Below, one piece after another: positions 40,690 through 51,695 of a stretch of DNA of 64,000 bases (position 1 is its first letter; the number at the start of each line of letters is the position of its first letter). Location of the stretch: assembly GCA_009823505.1 (NCBI GenBank), contig VZQC01006272.1, forward strand, positions 39,137-103,136, read 5' to 3'. The translations under genes and the position numbers were made by a program. Below the pieces are notes generated by a model, which did not search any database, was not told the DNA's origin, and saw nothing but the letters and a program-made list of their open reading frames with translations. The DNA is from Rhizomys pruinosus (taxonomy: Eukaryota > Chordata > Mammalia > Rodentia > Spalacidae).

Positions 40690-41690
40690 GCACCCTGAAT
40701 GGAGACTCAAACAGTAAAATATACATAACTGGCCGTTTTACCAAGTCATCATTTATGAATATAGCTCGATTAATTTGTTTAGTCAGATGTAGAGGGGCAA
40801 TAAAAAGTGATTGACTAAAAACAATTAAAACAGTAAAAGTAAATTGTTTGTGTCCATTAAAACCTGCTGAGGCCGTCAGCTGAAAATTGTGGGCCACAAT
40901 GTGAAAATTAAAACTATTGATTTCTCCCCTTATGTATGAGCATATCAGGGTTCTAATTTGTTTTGTTTTTACTGGCTGAAAACCCCTGAGGTCGGGATGA
41001 AGGGAAGCCTTCAATACACTCTTGTGGTGGAGTTAATAAAGATTTGGGAAGACAAATATGATAAGAAACGGCTTTGGTGTTTTAGGGGAGAATTATGTGT
41101 CTGATGGGCTCCCAAGCTGCACCATTGCATGCTAATATTTTATAATTTATTGCATTTCGGGAGCAAAATGGAAAATCAAATTCAGAATATATGATATTCA
41201 GAGGGTTGAAGTTTTAGGGCTTTGCCTTAATTTATGTGAGTGAAATAGGTATTTTTTTTATTATTGTCATTTTATTTTTTTTATGCCCTATACTAAATCT
41301 TGTATTCCAGGAACTGTAATTTTTTTAGTGTTCAATTAAAATACCAACATAAAAGAATTTTATATGGATAGATCTTGATTCCTAATAGGAAAACTCGGAG
41401 AGAAAGCCCTGTGGATCAGGTGAGGAGGTTTTCGATCAAGAGACCCCCGAAAGCTGTAAATGTGACCGAACACATTTAGAGCTGCAACTCTTAGACTGTC
41501 CAGCATTGTATCAGATTGGACATTCATTAATTTTCAGTTGCTGCCGCTAATCGATCATATTTTGAGAATGTAAACTGTTGAACTGGGTAATTAAGAAAAT
41601 GATCAATAAACAAATCTTTCTTTTAATCCTTAAGTACAAGTCAGGCATGAATTTTTGAAGAAGGATTGAAGAGCTATATGTACAGCTCTT
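40690..41690. promoter_or_regulatory. Candidate developmental enhancer block
   Basis: About 1 kb, AT-rich and completely free of SINEs and microsatellites in a SINE-dense region. Motifs include 'ctcgattaatttg', 'ttcattaattttcagttgct', 'ctaatcgatca', 'gggtaattaagaaaatgatc' and 'caataaacaaat' (Forkhead-type). The spared, motif-rich character suggests selection. Conservation was not tested. Confidence 0.45.
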
Positions 41691-41704
41691 TGAATGTAGA
41701 ATTT

Positions 41705-41926
41705 TTTAAATTTTATTTATTTTTGTATGTGTATGAATGTACTGTCTGCTTGTAGGTCTGTGCACCTGTGTCGTGCAATGCCACGGAGGTCAGAAGAAGG
41801 CGTCGGGTTCCCCTGGAACTGGAGTCAAAGATGGTTTTCAGCCGCCCTATGGGTGCTGGGGATTGAACCTGGGTCCTCTGCAAGAGCAGTCGGCGCTCTT
41901 AACCACTAGGCTATCTCTCCAGCCCC
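41705..41926 (-). mobile_element. B2 SINE, short form, young
   Basis: Complete CpG-rich B2. Perfect 14-bp duplication 'tgaatgtagaattt' at 41691-41704 and 41927-41940. Confidence 0.96.
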
Positions 41927-42104
41927 TGAATGTAGAATTTAAGAGGCAGAGGGGTGACTTGGGAAGAGGTAGGAGTAGGAGATTAGTGGGAATTAGAGGC
42001 AGACCAAAGTGGGTGGGGTGAAGAGGATATATCCATGCATGAGATTATATCCATGTATGAGAATGTCTGAACAGAACCCATTATTATGTATATTTATTTA
42101 TATT

Positions 42105-42622
42105 TTATTTATAATTTTATTTATTTTTAAAAATACTTTTATTGATGATTCGTTCATTTCATACATTATCTTTTGGTCCAATTTAGACACATTCCTCCCT
42201 CCCTGCCCCCCACCCTACCCCAGTTCATGCCTTCTGCCATACATGTCTTGCCTCTTTCAGTATTTCTAAAGTTTTTCACTGCAGAAGCTTGTTGTTTTTG
42301 GTAGAATTTAACTGTATCAGTCAGTTCTTTGACCCAGTCTTTATGTTGTTGTCCCCTCCCCTTTGTATTGCTCCAACATATGCCTATATAACCACCACAT
42401 ATGTATCAAAATTATGACCTCCGAGAATAAACTGTATGTTAATTCCAAAATATGTTTAGGCATTCACAGTTTTCCCCTTTAATTTTATATTACTCTAAAG
42501 TATGCATACATACCCTCCCCTCATATCCCACAACTGCAAAGTCTGAAAATAAGTGATAGGTTAATTCTAGATCCCATTAAGGTATTCACATTATAATGGT
42601 ACAGTTACTTTCAGGTAAAAGA

Positions 42623-42670
<48 letters not shown>

Positions 42671-42780
42671 TGGTCAGTTTGCCTTACTACTAGGTATTTG
42701 GTGCTAACATCCACAGATGAAGGATACCATTTGTCGTTTGTTTTTCTGGGACTGTGCTACTTCACTTAGCATAATGTCTT
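42105..42780 (-). mobile_element. Rodent L1 antisense 3' region
   Basis: 'ttcatacattatcttttggt', 'tcagttctttgacccagtct' and 'gctacttcacttagcataat' are antisense L1 3'-region words. A (CA)n run (about 42630-42670) lies inside. Confidence 0.65.
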
Positions 42781-42784
42781 CTTT

Positions 42785-43082
42785 TTTTAAAAATTTTATT
42801 TATTTTTTATTTATGTGTATGAATGTACTGTCTGCATGTAGGTTTGTGCACCCACATCATGCAATACTGCAGAGGTCAGAAGAGGGTGTTGGATTCCCCT
42901 GGAACTGGAGTTCTCCTGGAATTGGAGTTATAGATGGTTCTCAGCTGCCATGTGGGTCTGCTGGGAAAGATTGAACAACCGGAGCCAGGATCTACCCCTG
43001 CAAGCGCCGGCACAATCCTTAGTGGTACGCGACAGACGGCAGGACCCACCGACTCTTAACTGATAGACCATGTCTCCAGCCC
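42785..43082 (-). mobile_element. B2 SINE, long form, 5' part scrambled
   Basis: The 3' and middle parts are normal. From about 42955 the sequence breaks up ('gggaaagattgaacaaccgg', 'agtggtacgcgacagacggc') before the usual end 'ccatgtctccagcccc'. About 40 extra bases are spread through a region that is normally compact. Confidence 0.85.
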
Positions 43083-44174
43083 CAGTATAAATGTTTCTAC
43101 GTAACGTACCTATCTATTCTTACCTGCAAAGTTCAGATGATGTCATCTTTCTTTCTATTTTTTTTTTTTTTTTCTTTGTAGGTTTTAATCTCGTTATTTA
43201 CTTTATATTACGTATGCTGATTAATTGACATTTTCACGCGGAGCATATCAGCTGATTAGCAAATCAACGTGTACTATTTATGGCGCGCCTGAACGAATAG
43301 CGCCCGAATCATGCACACTCATGGTCGAGAAAAAGAGTTATTAATTGTTGAAATTAGTTATGTTCATTGTCATATTCCCTTTTTTTTTTTTTAAATTTTA
43401 TTTAATTAAAATGATTGGGTTTGTGCATTTTATACATCATTTTCCCAATTCAGATCAGGATATTCCCTTTCCCTTCCCCCAACCCGCCCCACCCCATCCC
43501 ATATCAAGCATTCTGACAGAACTGTCCTCCATCTTTCTCCAGGCTTTATCGTTTTTTGTCATTTTTTAGCGACTAGCGTTGAACTTGACTCAGGCGTAGA
43601 CGTTAATCCATGAGTAATAAGCATCCTTCGTGCAAAAACAAGATCTTATACGACGGGGCTTGTTCCCAAATACCCGCCACAGTTCCCACCATTCAGTGGA
43701 AGGCTTGACAGGCTATGTTTTGCTCAATCAAGTTTGCACAACATGACGTGTCCAGACTACGTCCGCGCGTTTCCGTGTTTTATTGCTTGTAGCAGTTAGT
43801 CTGCACCGTATCAGCCCAATCGCAGCCATACATCTTCTTACTGCTCACATAGAACTCCATTGTGTAGATAGTTGTACCACATTTCTCTATCCCTCATTGT
43901 TGAGGGGACATTTGGGCGCTACGGTCGGTTCCAACGCATACTGTGCTACTGGGAAGAGAAGACTGCCCATAATAACACAACCCAATGATCTGCATCGTAT
44001 CCTAGCCTCGGTAACTAAGCGGAGGATGGTAGGCAGGAGTCTTGTTGGCTAATATACCCAGCGAGTTGGTATGACTAGAGTTAAGGTTGGTAGATGATCC
44101 ATTATTGCAGTCTAATTAACGGTTCTTCACACTGCTTTCCAAGTTGTTTGTCCGAGTTCCTTACCATTCAAGCC
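43083..44174. other. CpG-rich, random-looking block with L1-like islands
   Basis: No repeat is readable over most of this block, and CpG is far denser than nearby DNA. Short islands match antisense L1 text (43385-43560 'gtgcattttatacatcattt'; 43850-43920 'agaactccattgtgtagata'). Probably unpolished sequence over an L1. Confidence 0.5.
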
Positions 44175-44371
44175 GTGCATGTATGTAAGTTGCACCATTG
44201 TTGTCAATGACAGAAGAGGTCAGAGACGAGGGTGTTCAGACGACCACCCTGAATTTGAGTGGAACCGTGACAGGTGGTTGTTACCTACTATGTGGGTACT
44301 GAGAATTGAACCTGGGTCATTTGCAAGAGAAGTCAATGCTCTTAACCACTGAGCCATCTCTCTAGCCCCCT
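44175..44371 (-). mobile_element. B2 SINE, partly scrambled
   Basis: The left half has irregular insertions ('gacgagggtgttcagacgac'). The right half is clean ('gagccatctctctagcccc'). Confidence 0.85.
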
Positions 44372-44442
44372 ATTATATATATCTAATATATGCTAATGAA
44401 AAACAAAAAGAAAATTATAAGAAGAAACAAAAGCCATTGCAT

Positions 44443-44514
44443 GGGCTGTGGGTACAGCTCAATGGAAGAGAGCTCTCCCAGCATGCGCGAGGCCCCACAC
44501 TCCACCCCAGCACT
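44443..44514 (+). mobile_element. ID SINE
   Basis: 'gggctgtgggtacagctcaa' to 'caccccagcac', with CpG in 'gcatgcgcgaggcc'. No clear A-tail. Confidence 0.78.
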
Positions 44515-44847
44515 TAAACAACCTATGCAGTACAACAAGGATTGCAATTATAGTATTATCTGAATGTGGCTGTCACAGACCAATTTTTAACAGACATTCA
44601 AATGCATTGCCTTTTCCCCTCTTGGGGGAATTTGTGGGTAGTAAAACCAGAAACAAATAATCATTAAGGCCTGAGAAATTGTACTTGAGGTAAAAACTTG
44701 AGATCTTATAAAAAGACAAAAAAGAAAAAAAGGAGAGAGCAGTACTGTTGTTTGGCCTGTCTTCAATTCTTTCTGGGCAAATGCATCTACTCTGTGGCTG
44801 CCACTGCTTTGCCATTCTTTTGAAAAAGAACATGGAACAACAGCTGT
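44515..44847. other. Single-copy interval
   Basis: A-rich stretch 44711-44736, nothing else recognised. Confidence 0.45.
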
Positions 44848-45015
44848 TTTTTTTTTTTTTTTTTTCTTGTTTTTTTGGCTTTTCGAGACAGGGTCTCCCT
44901 GTAGCCCCAGCTGTCCTGGAACTCACTCTGTAGACCAGGCTGGCCTTGAACTCACAAAGATTTGCCTGCCTCTGCTTCCCAAGTGCTAGGATTAAAGGCA
45001 TGTGCCACCATGCCG
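44848..45015 (-). mobile_element. B1 SINE
   Basis: Complete reverse-strand B1 with a long poly-T tail side. 'acagctttt' flanks it. Confidence 0.94.
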
Positions 45016-45349
45016 CGAGACACAGCTTTTTAACCCTCCAATATGTACTGAAGACTCATGTCTCTCCCAGAATCCTCCAGACCTTCAATGCCAGATGGAG
45101 ATGACTGAGATATCCAGCTTGTGGACTGACCAGCTACTGGGATTTCAGCCTTGTCAGAGTATAGACTGCCATTGTTGGACTACCCAGGCTGTATCATGGA
45201 GGCCAGTACAAGGAAGATCAAGACAGGGCACATGCTTACTGGACCTCATTTGGGGGACCATGGGAAGGAAAGACCTCAGTGTGGAGCACAAGGGCAAGAT
45301 TGATGGTTGTTTGGGCTTGCCAAGGAGGAGCCTTAAGTTTCCTTAAGGA
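45016..45349. other. Unassigned, possibly retroelement-derived
   Basis: 'ctactgggatttcagccttg' and 'gactgccattgttggactac' recall rodent LTR-type sequences, but I cannot assign a family. Confidence 0.35.
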
Positions 45350-45690
45350 AAAAAAAAAGAAAAAAGCTGTGTCTCATGTCTTCAAAGAATGGCAAAAGAA
45401 AAAAGAAAAAATCCTCCAATTCATGTGATATGGGTATGTATGTATATATTTACGTATATATAACTATATATATATTTTGAAGCAATACAAATTGGGGAGA
45501 ACAACAACAAAACAACAACAACAAAAAACCTCTGGAAGGACTTGGAAAGAGATGCAGGACATGTGTGGCAGAGTTCGGGAACTCAGGTGGGGTGGGGGAC
45601 ATGGAAAGGGAAGTGACTCTAGATTTGATTGAGAAATGATGTATGATGTATGGGAAAAGTTTAGTAACAATAATAATAAAAAATTACATA
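45350..45690 (+). mobile_element. Probable L1 3' end
   Basis: An A-rich, TA-rich body followed by 'ggtggggtgggggacatgga' and an (AAT)n end near 45670. Low-moderate certainty. Confidence 0.45.
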
Positions 45691-45719
45691 GGCAAAAAAA
45701 GAATGATATACTTTTATCA

Positions 45720-45763
<44 letters not shown>

Positions 45764-46001
45764 CTGCATGCATATGGAGGCCATAGATCACCTTCCACCT
45801 TGTGTTTTGAGACAGGGTCTTCCCTGGCCTGGAACCTGCTAGGCTGACCGGCCAGTGGCCCCAGGCATCTACCTGACTGCCCCTCCAGCACTGGGATTAC
45901 AAGCTTCTACAAGCACAGCTTTTTATATGGGTTCTGGGAATCAAACTCAGGCCCTTGTGCTTGGAAGGCAAGAACTTACTGATTGTACCATCTCTCCAGA
46001 T
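45720..46001 (-). mobile_element. B4-type SINE with (TG)n tail side
   Basis: (TG)n (45724-45758), 'gagacagggtcttccctggc', 'ccagcactgggattacaagc' and 'gggttctgggaatcaaactc' give a complete antisense B4-type element. Confidence 0.9.
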
Positions 46002-46197
46002 AGCTTTGTCAGCCCCTGAAATTGCCTGGATTTTACCGCTAAAACCCAAGATGAGGCCTGGTCAAGCCGCAGTTATAAGCGCTCGCCTGGGGTTGGAAGT
46101 ACTTGAGAAGCACCCTGGTTTCACTTGGCTCCCACAGCAGGTGCCTCATGGGAGCTCAGGAGCATCCTGCTGGGACTTGTACCCCAAGCTTGCTGAA

Positions 46198-46291
46198 ACT
46201 CTCTATGTAGACTAGGCTGGCCTTGAACTCATAGAGATCTGCCAGCCTCTGCCTCCCGGTGCTGAGATTAAAAGCTTGTCCATACCCAGCT
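46198..46291 (-). mobile_element. B1 SINE, 3'-truncated
   Basis: Only the 5' two-thirds remain ('ctatgtagactaggctggcc' to 'catacccagctg'). Confidence 0.87.
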
Positions 46292-46450
46292 GCCTTTTCT
46301 TTTTTCTTCTCCTCTACTCCTTTCCTCCCTTCTTCCTTTTCCTTTTCCATCTTTTTTCCCCTCCCCTTTTCTTCCTCCTCTCCTTGCCTTCTCCCCTTCC
46401 TATCTCTCCTACCTTTCCCTTTCTTCCCTTCCTTTCTTTTCCCTTTTCTT
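46292..46450. repeat. Polypyrimidine tract, about 160 bp
   Basis: Almost only C and T, irregular (not a single short unit), starting directly at the B1 5' end. Confidence 0.93.
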
Positions 46451-46549
46451 AACTTTGAAAGTACATTGCTCTGTATAGTAAGAAGCCCTCTTTCATGCCC
46501 AGCTTTTGTTGTTTAACTTAGGAGAAATTTTATACACAGTAAATATGTT

Positions 46550-46604
46550 TTTGTGTATATATATATGTATATATATATATGTATATATACATATATATAT
46601 AAAG
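46550..46604. repeat. (TA)n-rich microsatellite
   Basis: TATA/TGTA units, partly self-complementary. Confidence 0.93.
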
Positions 46605-46636
46605 GTATACGTGTTTTTCCATATAGACCTTTGAAT

Positions 46637-46770
46637 TGCTTTTATTTTGTGTATGAGGGTATTGTTTGCATGTATGTAAGTGCACCCATGTCATTCAATG
46701 CCCGTGAAGGTCAGGGAGGGCATCAGATGCTCCTGGACCTGGTTTTCGGCTACCATGTGGGTGCTGGCCC
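46637..46770 (-). mobile_element. B2 SINE, 5'-truncated
   Basis: Reverse-strand body to 'ctaccatgtgggtgctgg', then unrelated sequence. Confidence 0.82.
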
Positions 46771-46799
46771 CCTTTGCAGGGCTGCTGAGAAAGGGATGT

Positions 46800-47399
46800 G
46801 GTAATACCTGTGTAAGTTTTGTTGTTCTCCCTCTGACTAAGCCTTGTGGATAATTCCAAACAGATGTGCTATAATTACGAACATCAACTTTGGCGAGGGC
46901 CACCCTTTCCAACGAGAGCCACCCTGGGACAAGGCGGGGACTGTCCCTTGTGTGCTATGCTGCGTTTTAAACTTCCAGTGAAGGCTGGGGCCAGGGTGCT
47001 GTGTAGTAGCAAATAAGGACAGGCTCAGCTAGCAGTTGGCTCCCTGTCCCCCTCAGACAGGTGCTGTGGCTTTCAGGTTTCCCAAGACCCACCCAGGCTG
47101 GAGGTGGCTTTCTGTGTGTCTGACAACATTCATTGGTGGGTCCAGGACAGGAGTCAGGGCCTGGGACTGGACTGTGGGTGAGGCCTCTACAGAATCTTTG
47201 TGGCCCTCCAGCCTGATGTTCACAGAACTGCGGAGGCTTGTGATAAACATGAATGAATCCCTGGGCCTCTCTGGGAAGAACTCCGGCAGTCCTTCCTGGG
47301 GCTCAGGTCGGGTCACTGGTATCAAGTCACCAGGTGATTCCCTCCCAAAGCAGACCCGTCCCAGTGGCTTTTTGAAATCTGACTCTCAATGAAGAGGAT
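46800..47399. other. Single-copy interval
   Basis: A plus-strand frame of 118 codons (47036-47392) overlaps a minus-strand frame of 90. Neither has recognisable domains or splice context, so no gene is called. Confidence 0.4.
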
Positions 47400-47950
47400 T
47401 CATGCTCTTCTGTCTCGTCCAGACCCCGAAGTGTTAACTGTTAATTGAGTTTGCCAACTCACCTTGGGGCTGAATCCACAACAGAGAAAATGTCAGTGTC
47501 AGACTAAACAGTGATTCCCTCCCCCTCCCCAGCCCAGGGACCCCGGAACCCCAGCTTTCCCACCAATTAACTGCATCAGCTGTGGGTCAGACACCCCTCC
47601 ACTTCTCATTAGGAGCCAGTCTTCTCCAAAGCCTTTTATAAATATCCCGCTCTGGGGTCCCACCCTCCTGGGTGCTGCTGCAGCCCCAAGGCGCATGCCT
47701 ACGAGAGATAAATTTAGGTACAGACGCCTTTTCCTCTTGGCCCGGCTCCACCAGAAGCTCCTCTTCCCGAGTATTGGGGCTGGCCTTGGACATAAACAAC
47801 GCTTCCTTTGATTTTTCAGGTTTAATCTTTACGCCGAGGGATTGTTTGTTGTGGAGCGGGCTAGAACCAACCATCTGGGAGCGGCAGGTCAGGCGGTTTT
47901 GGGGTGTGGGTCTTGCTGCAGCTATGGACACCACGATTGGTGGCAGACTC
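47400..47950. promoter_or_regulatory. Candidate regulatory block
   Basis: Repeat-free, moderate GC, scattered CpG. Motifs: 'gttaattgagtttgcc', 'ccaattaactgcatcagctg', 'ataaatttaggtac', 'gacataaacaacg' (Forkhead-type). A 121-codon minus-strand frame (47587-47952) has no domain support. Inference. Confidence 0.4.
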
Positions 47951-48207
47951 ACGGCGGTGGAGCTGAATGCTGTCCGCAGCCAGCAGGACCCTGACTACCT
48001 GTGTCCTTGTCCACTTTGGAGTGATTGTGCTAAGCCAGTGGCTGGAGGTGGCTGGAATCTTCGCTTTGGGATCACTTAATCAGGGCCCTTTTCATCGTGG
48101 TCCCCAGCACTTCCTAGCTATGGAACTTTCATGTCTTTTCTGTTTGGTTCCTTGTCTAGCACTATAATTTCTCTGGAAAATTTTGCCCATTCTTGGTCAC
48201 TGGGTGC

Positions 48208-48540
48208 TATGGTTTGAATGCGTCCCCCCAAAGTTCATGCTGTTGGGAAACTTAATCCCCCAATTCACATGGTGTTGGTATTTGGAGATAGGGTCTTTGA
48301 GAGGTAGTTACAGACAACGGAGCTCATCCAGGTGCCCCCCCATCACATTGGTGGCTTTATAAGAGGAGGAGTCACCGTAGCAGCGGGGTGCACTGTCTCT
48401 GGTGAAATACTTCTGTCACCGGCCACAGAGGCCCCCAGAAGACCCCCAGAGATGCCGTGGACTTCCAGAAAACCAGCCAAATAAACTGTGTTTACAAACT
48501 ATCTTGCCTCAGGTACATTGTCCTAGCTGCAGAAGAGGAT
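48208..48540 (+). mobile_element. MaLR LTR (MST/MLT1-like)
   Basis: 'ctatggtttgaatgcgtcccc', 'ttgggaaacttaatccccca', 'tggctttataagaggaggag' and 'ggacttccagaaaaccagcc' follow the MaLR LTR order on the plus strand. Diverged, no duplication seen. Confidence 0.8.
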
Positions 48541-49807
48541 GAAGACAGAAGGTCTGGGGTGGGACTGCATTTCTCACAGGCTTCCACGGGACCATACACC
48601 TTCCCTTTGGGATGCCCCTGCGACCGTGGGCGACATTCTGAGAAGCCGTTGATTGGGCAGAGTGTCTCTGCTCTCTACCTTTCCTAACACAGTCACTGGA
48701 AGCTGCTGGCTCTGCCAGGGTTCTTGACACTGACTGAATGGCTTGTTCTTGTAGTAGCTTGGAGAGGGCCTGAGACCCTGGGAGGGAAACCCATCTCTCT
48801 TCCAGGGCCCACCTATTCCAAAGTGGGAGAAGCAACCAATGAGGACAGAGTCAGAAGGTCTATTGATCTGCTGTAGGGGGATGGCAGTGAATTAGAAATA
48901 GCTACCTGGGGGTAGGGGAGGCTTCTGGACGGTGGAGTCCTGTTTAGCTTTAGTTTACTTAGGATGAAAAGGCTGAACTGAAATGGCACTTGCTCACCTT
49001 GATTTTAAATTTATGTTGCTGTGAAGAGAGGAGTCAAGCTTCCCAACTCTGAGATTGTCAGGTCTCACAAGGGTCCTTTTTCTTGGTAGCTTGATGCAGA
49101 TGTTTCTGCTTCTTTCAGTGCTCAGCACAATGGAAATCAAGGCCCAGGCTTATTTCAACCTTCTGTACATCATCATAGGGAGCCCAGGGTTCTTGGCCTG
49201 GACAAGAGACATGGCGGTGACATGGCAGACTGGGAAGGTTAGTGCATAGACAGCCTCAGAGGGGTGTGTATTTACTGCGTGGGAGGCTGGTAGGAGGAGA
49301 TGTTCAAGACCTGCTTGTTGGGTCACTGGTCCACCCAAAGCCCCTTCATGCTCAGGGATCAGAGTTGGAGCTGCTCAGACTGCACTAAAAGAAGGACCTA
49401 AGTCTGTCCTGTGTTCCAAGGGCCCCGGACTGGCCTGTGCCCAGTTAGCATGGTTGCTAATGGATGGTTTCATAATGCCTGAGAAGGGCAGACCTAGGTC
49501 GGCTATGATAGTAGTGCCCAGTGCCAGCCATGAGCACCGACCATGCAGTGCTTGGATAGTATGCACGTGTTCAGATGGCGTACATGCTTGAGTAATGTGT
49601 GTGTTGTGCAGAAATGCATCTATCACATGTAATGCAATGGTCACTACATTAAGTAGAGAGAAAGATGAAACTTAAAAAATGATTCTTTTGTGTTTTACAT
49701 GTATATACTATGCCTTAATTGTATCCCCCCCCCAGCATCCTCATGACCTTCTCTTGTCCCTTCCCACTGGTCACTTCTACTTGCCCAACATTACCCTTAA
49801 CACTTTC
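48541..49807. other. Single-copy interval
   Basis: About 1.3 kb with no clear repeat apart from a C9 run near 49727. No supported gene. Confidence 0.45.
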
Positions 49808-49962
49808 ATGTCTTTTTGCTTTCTTTATTTGAGATAGGTTCTCACTATATAGCCCTGGCTGGCCTGGAACTGGCTATGTAGATCAGACTAGCCTCAAATT
49901 CACAGAGATCTGCCTCCCTCTGCCTCCCAGGTGCTGAGATTAAAGATGTGTTCCCACCTGTG
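49808..49962 (-). mobile_element. B1 SINE, old
   Basis: Reverse-strand, diverged: 'tatagccctggctggcctgg' to 'gtgctgagattaaagatg'. Confidence 0.88.
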
Positions 49963-50207
49963 AGAGGCTAAGCCTAGGAGGTCCCCAAGGCCTGCAGTAC
50001 CCGAGTCCTGCCCCCCCTACTCCAGAAGTGGTACTGTAACTCTCCAAGACCTGTTCAAGCACTAAGTGCATTTACAAATCTCTGAGAATGTTTTTTATAC
50101 TAAAATTGACCATTATATTCTACTGTGAGATATGCAGTCTGCACTATATTGTTTTAAAAATGAGAAAGAAAATTTATTAAAAAAAAGATGTATCCCCACC
50201 ACACTCA

Positions 50208-50486
50208 GTTTCTTTTTTTGTTCCAAGACAGCCTCAGGTAGACTAGGATGGCCTTGAACTCACAGAGAGCTTCCTATCTCTGTCTCCTGAGTGCTGGAAT
50301 TAAAGGTGTGTGCCACTAGACCTCTTTTTTTTTTTTTTTTTTTTTGTCTTTTTGAGTCAGGGTCTCCCTGTAGCCCCAGCTGGCCTGGAACTCACTATAT
50401 AGACCAGGCTGGCCTCAAACTCACAGAGATCCACCTGCCTCTGCCTCCCAAGTGCTGGGATTAAGTTATGTGCCATCATGACCTGC
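50208..50486 (-). mobile_element. Two adjacent B1 SINEs
   Basis: A B1 lacking its middle (50208-50322) followed by a complete B1 (50323-50486) with a 20-T tail side. Confidence 0.9.
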
Positions 50487-50696
50487 TCAACATCTTTTTG
50501 ATACACCACACTGAATTGCAATTGAAGCATTTGAATTTTATTATATCTAGTGGAAGGATTTCTGGATCATATAGCCATTCTAATTTAAGTGAAAAAATTA
50601 TGGGTCTATTTTAAATATGTTGGAGAACTTCTCTACTGTTTTCCATAGTGTTGTATCAGTTCTGATTGCCACCAAGAGGGTTGAGAGTCTTGTTCC

Positions 50697-50838
50697 TCTT
50701 TTTGAGATAGGGTCTCACTGTAGCCCCAGCTGTCCTGGAACTCACTCTGTAGACCAGGCTGGCCTTGAACTCACAAAGATCCGCCTGCCTCTGCCTCCCA
50801 AGTGCTAGGATTAAAGACGTGTGCCACCATAGCTGGCT
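50697..50838 (-). mobile_element. B1 SINE inside the L1 relic
   Basis: Complete reverse-strand B1 with almost no poly-T. Confidence 0.93.
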
Positions 50839-50870
50839 GAATTCTTTATAGTATGCTATTTTTGTCTTTT

Positions 50871-51115
50871 TTTTAATTTTTAAAATTTTATTTATTTTTG
50901 TATGTGTGTGAATGTACTGTCTACATGTAGGTTTGTGCACCCGTGTCGTGCAATGCGCGGAGGTCAGAAGAGGGTGTCGGATTCCCCTGGAACTGGAGTT
51001 CTCCTGGAATTGGAGTTACAGATGGTTCTTAGCCACCATGTGGGTGCTGGGGATCAAACTCAGGTCCTCTGCAAGAGCAGTCGGTGCTCTTAACCGCTAG
51101 GCTATCTCTCCAGCC
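50871..51115 (-). mobile_element. B2 SINE, long form
   Basis: Complete B2 with the internal duplication. 10-bp flank 'ttgtcttttt' at 50861-50870 and 51120-51129. Confidence 0.94.
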
Positions 51116-51249
51116 TCCATTGTCTTTTTGATAGTAGCCATTCTAGTTGTGGTTTTGATTTGTATTTCCCCAGTGGTTTGTGCTGTTAAATGTTTCCTTA
51201 TATACCTCCTAGCTATTGGCATGACTGAATTTAATAATAATAATATTAT

Positions 51250-51425
51250 TTTTTGTGTATGTGTTCGTGCAGGTGTGTGCATGCTATAGTGACTGTGGTA
51301 GTCAGAGGAAAGTTTGTGGAGTTGAGTCTCTTCCACCATTATGTGAATTCTGAGGACTGAACTCGAGTTGCCAGGCTTGCCCGGGCACCACCTTTAGCTG
51401 CTTTACCTAACCCATCATGCCAGCC
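51250..51425 (-). mobile_element. B4-type SINE, diverged
   Basis: 'tgactgtggtagtcagagga' and 'gaggactgaactcgagttgc' are antisense rodent SINE words. Confidence 0.6.
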
Positions 51426-51434
51426 TGGTATGTC

Positions 51435-51485
51435 TTTCTCTTCCTCCTCCTCCTTGTCATTCTCCTCGTCCTCATTATGATCCTT

Positions 51486-51516
<31 letters not shown>

Positions 51517-51560
51517 TCCTCCTTCTCTCCCTCCTCTCCCTCTTCTTCCTTTTTCTCCTT
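51435..51560. repeat. Pyrimidine repeat with a (GTC)10 core
   Basis: CCT-rich flanks surround ten perfect GTC units (51486-51515). Confidence 0.96.
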
Positions 51561-51695
51561 TTTTTTTGAGACACTCTTCTACGTAGCTCTGTGGCTGGAT
51601 TGCTGATGTAGATCAGGCCGGCCTTGAACTCACAATGACCCTCCTGCCACTGCCTCCCGAGTACGGGATTAAAGGTGTGCACCACCACGTGTGGC
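51561..51695 (-). mobile_element. B1 SINE, diverged
   Basis: Reverse-strand B1 with an altered middle ('ctgtggctggattgctgatg'). Confidence 0.87.

Noticed and set aside
40303..40698. 131-codon plus-strand frame
   Set aside because: An overlapping frame of similar length exists out of phase, with no domain, no splice context and no poly-A signal close by. Chance is sufficient.
43083..44174. Horizontally acquired or microbial insertion
   Set aside because: CpG content fits, but islands of L1 and B2 text run through the block and its edges blend gradually, which fits poor-quality sequence better.
47036..47392. 118-codon frame as a possible exon
   Set aside because: The opposite strand is also open. 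No recognisable domain or clear splice sites in agreement with it.
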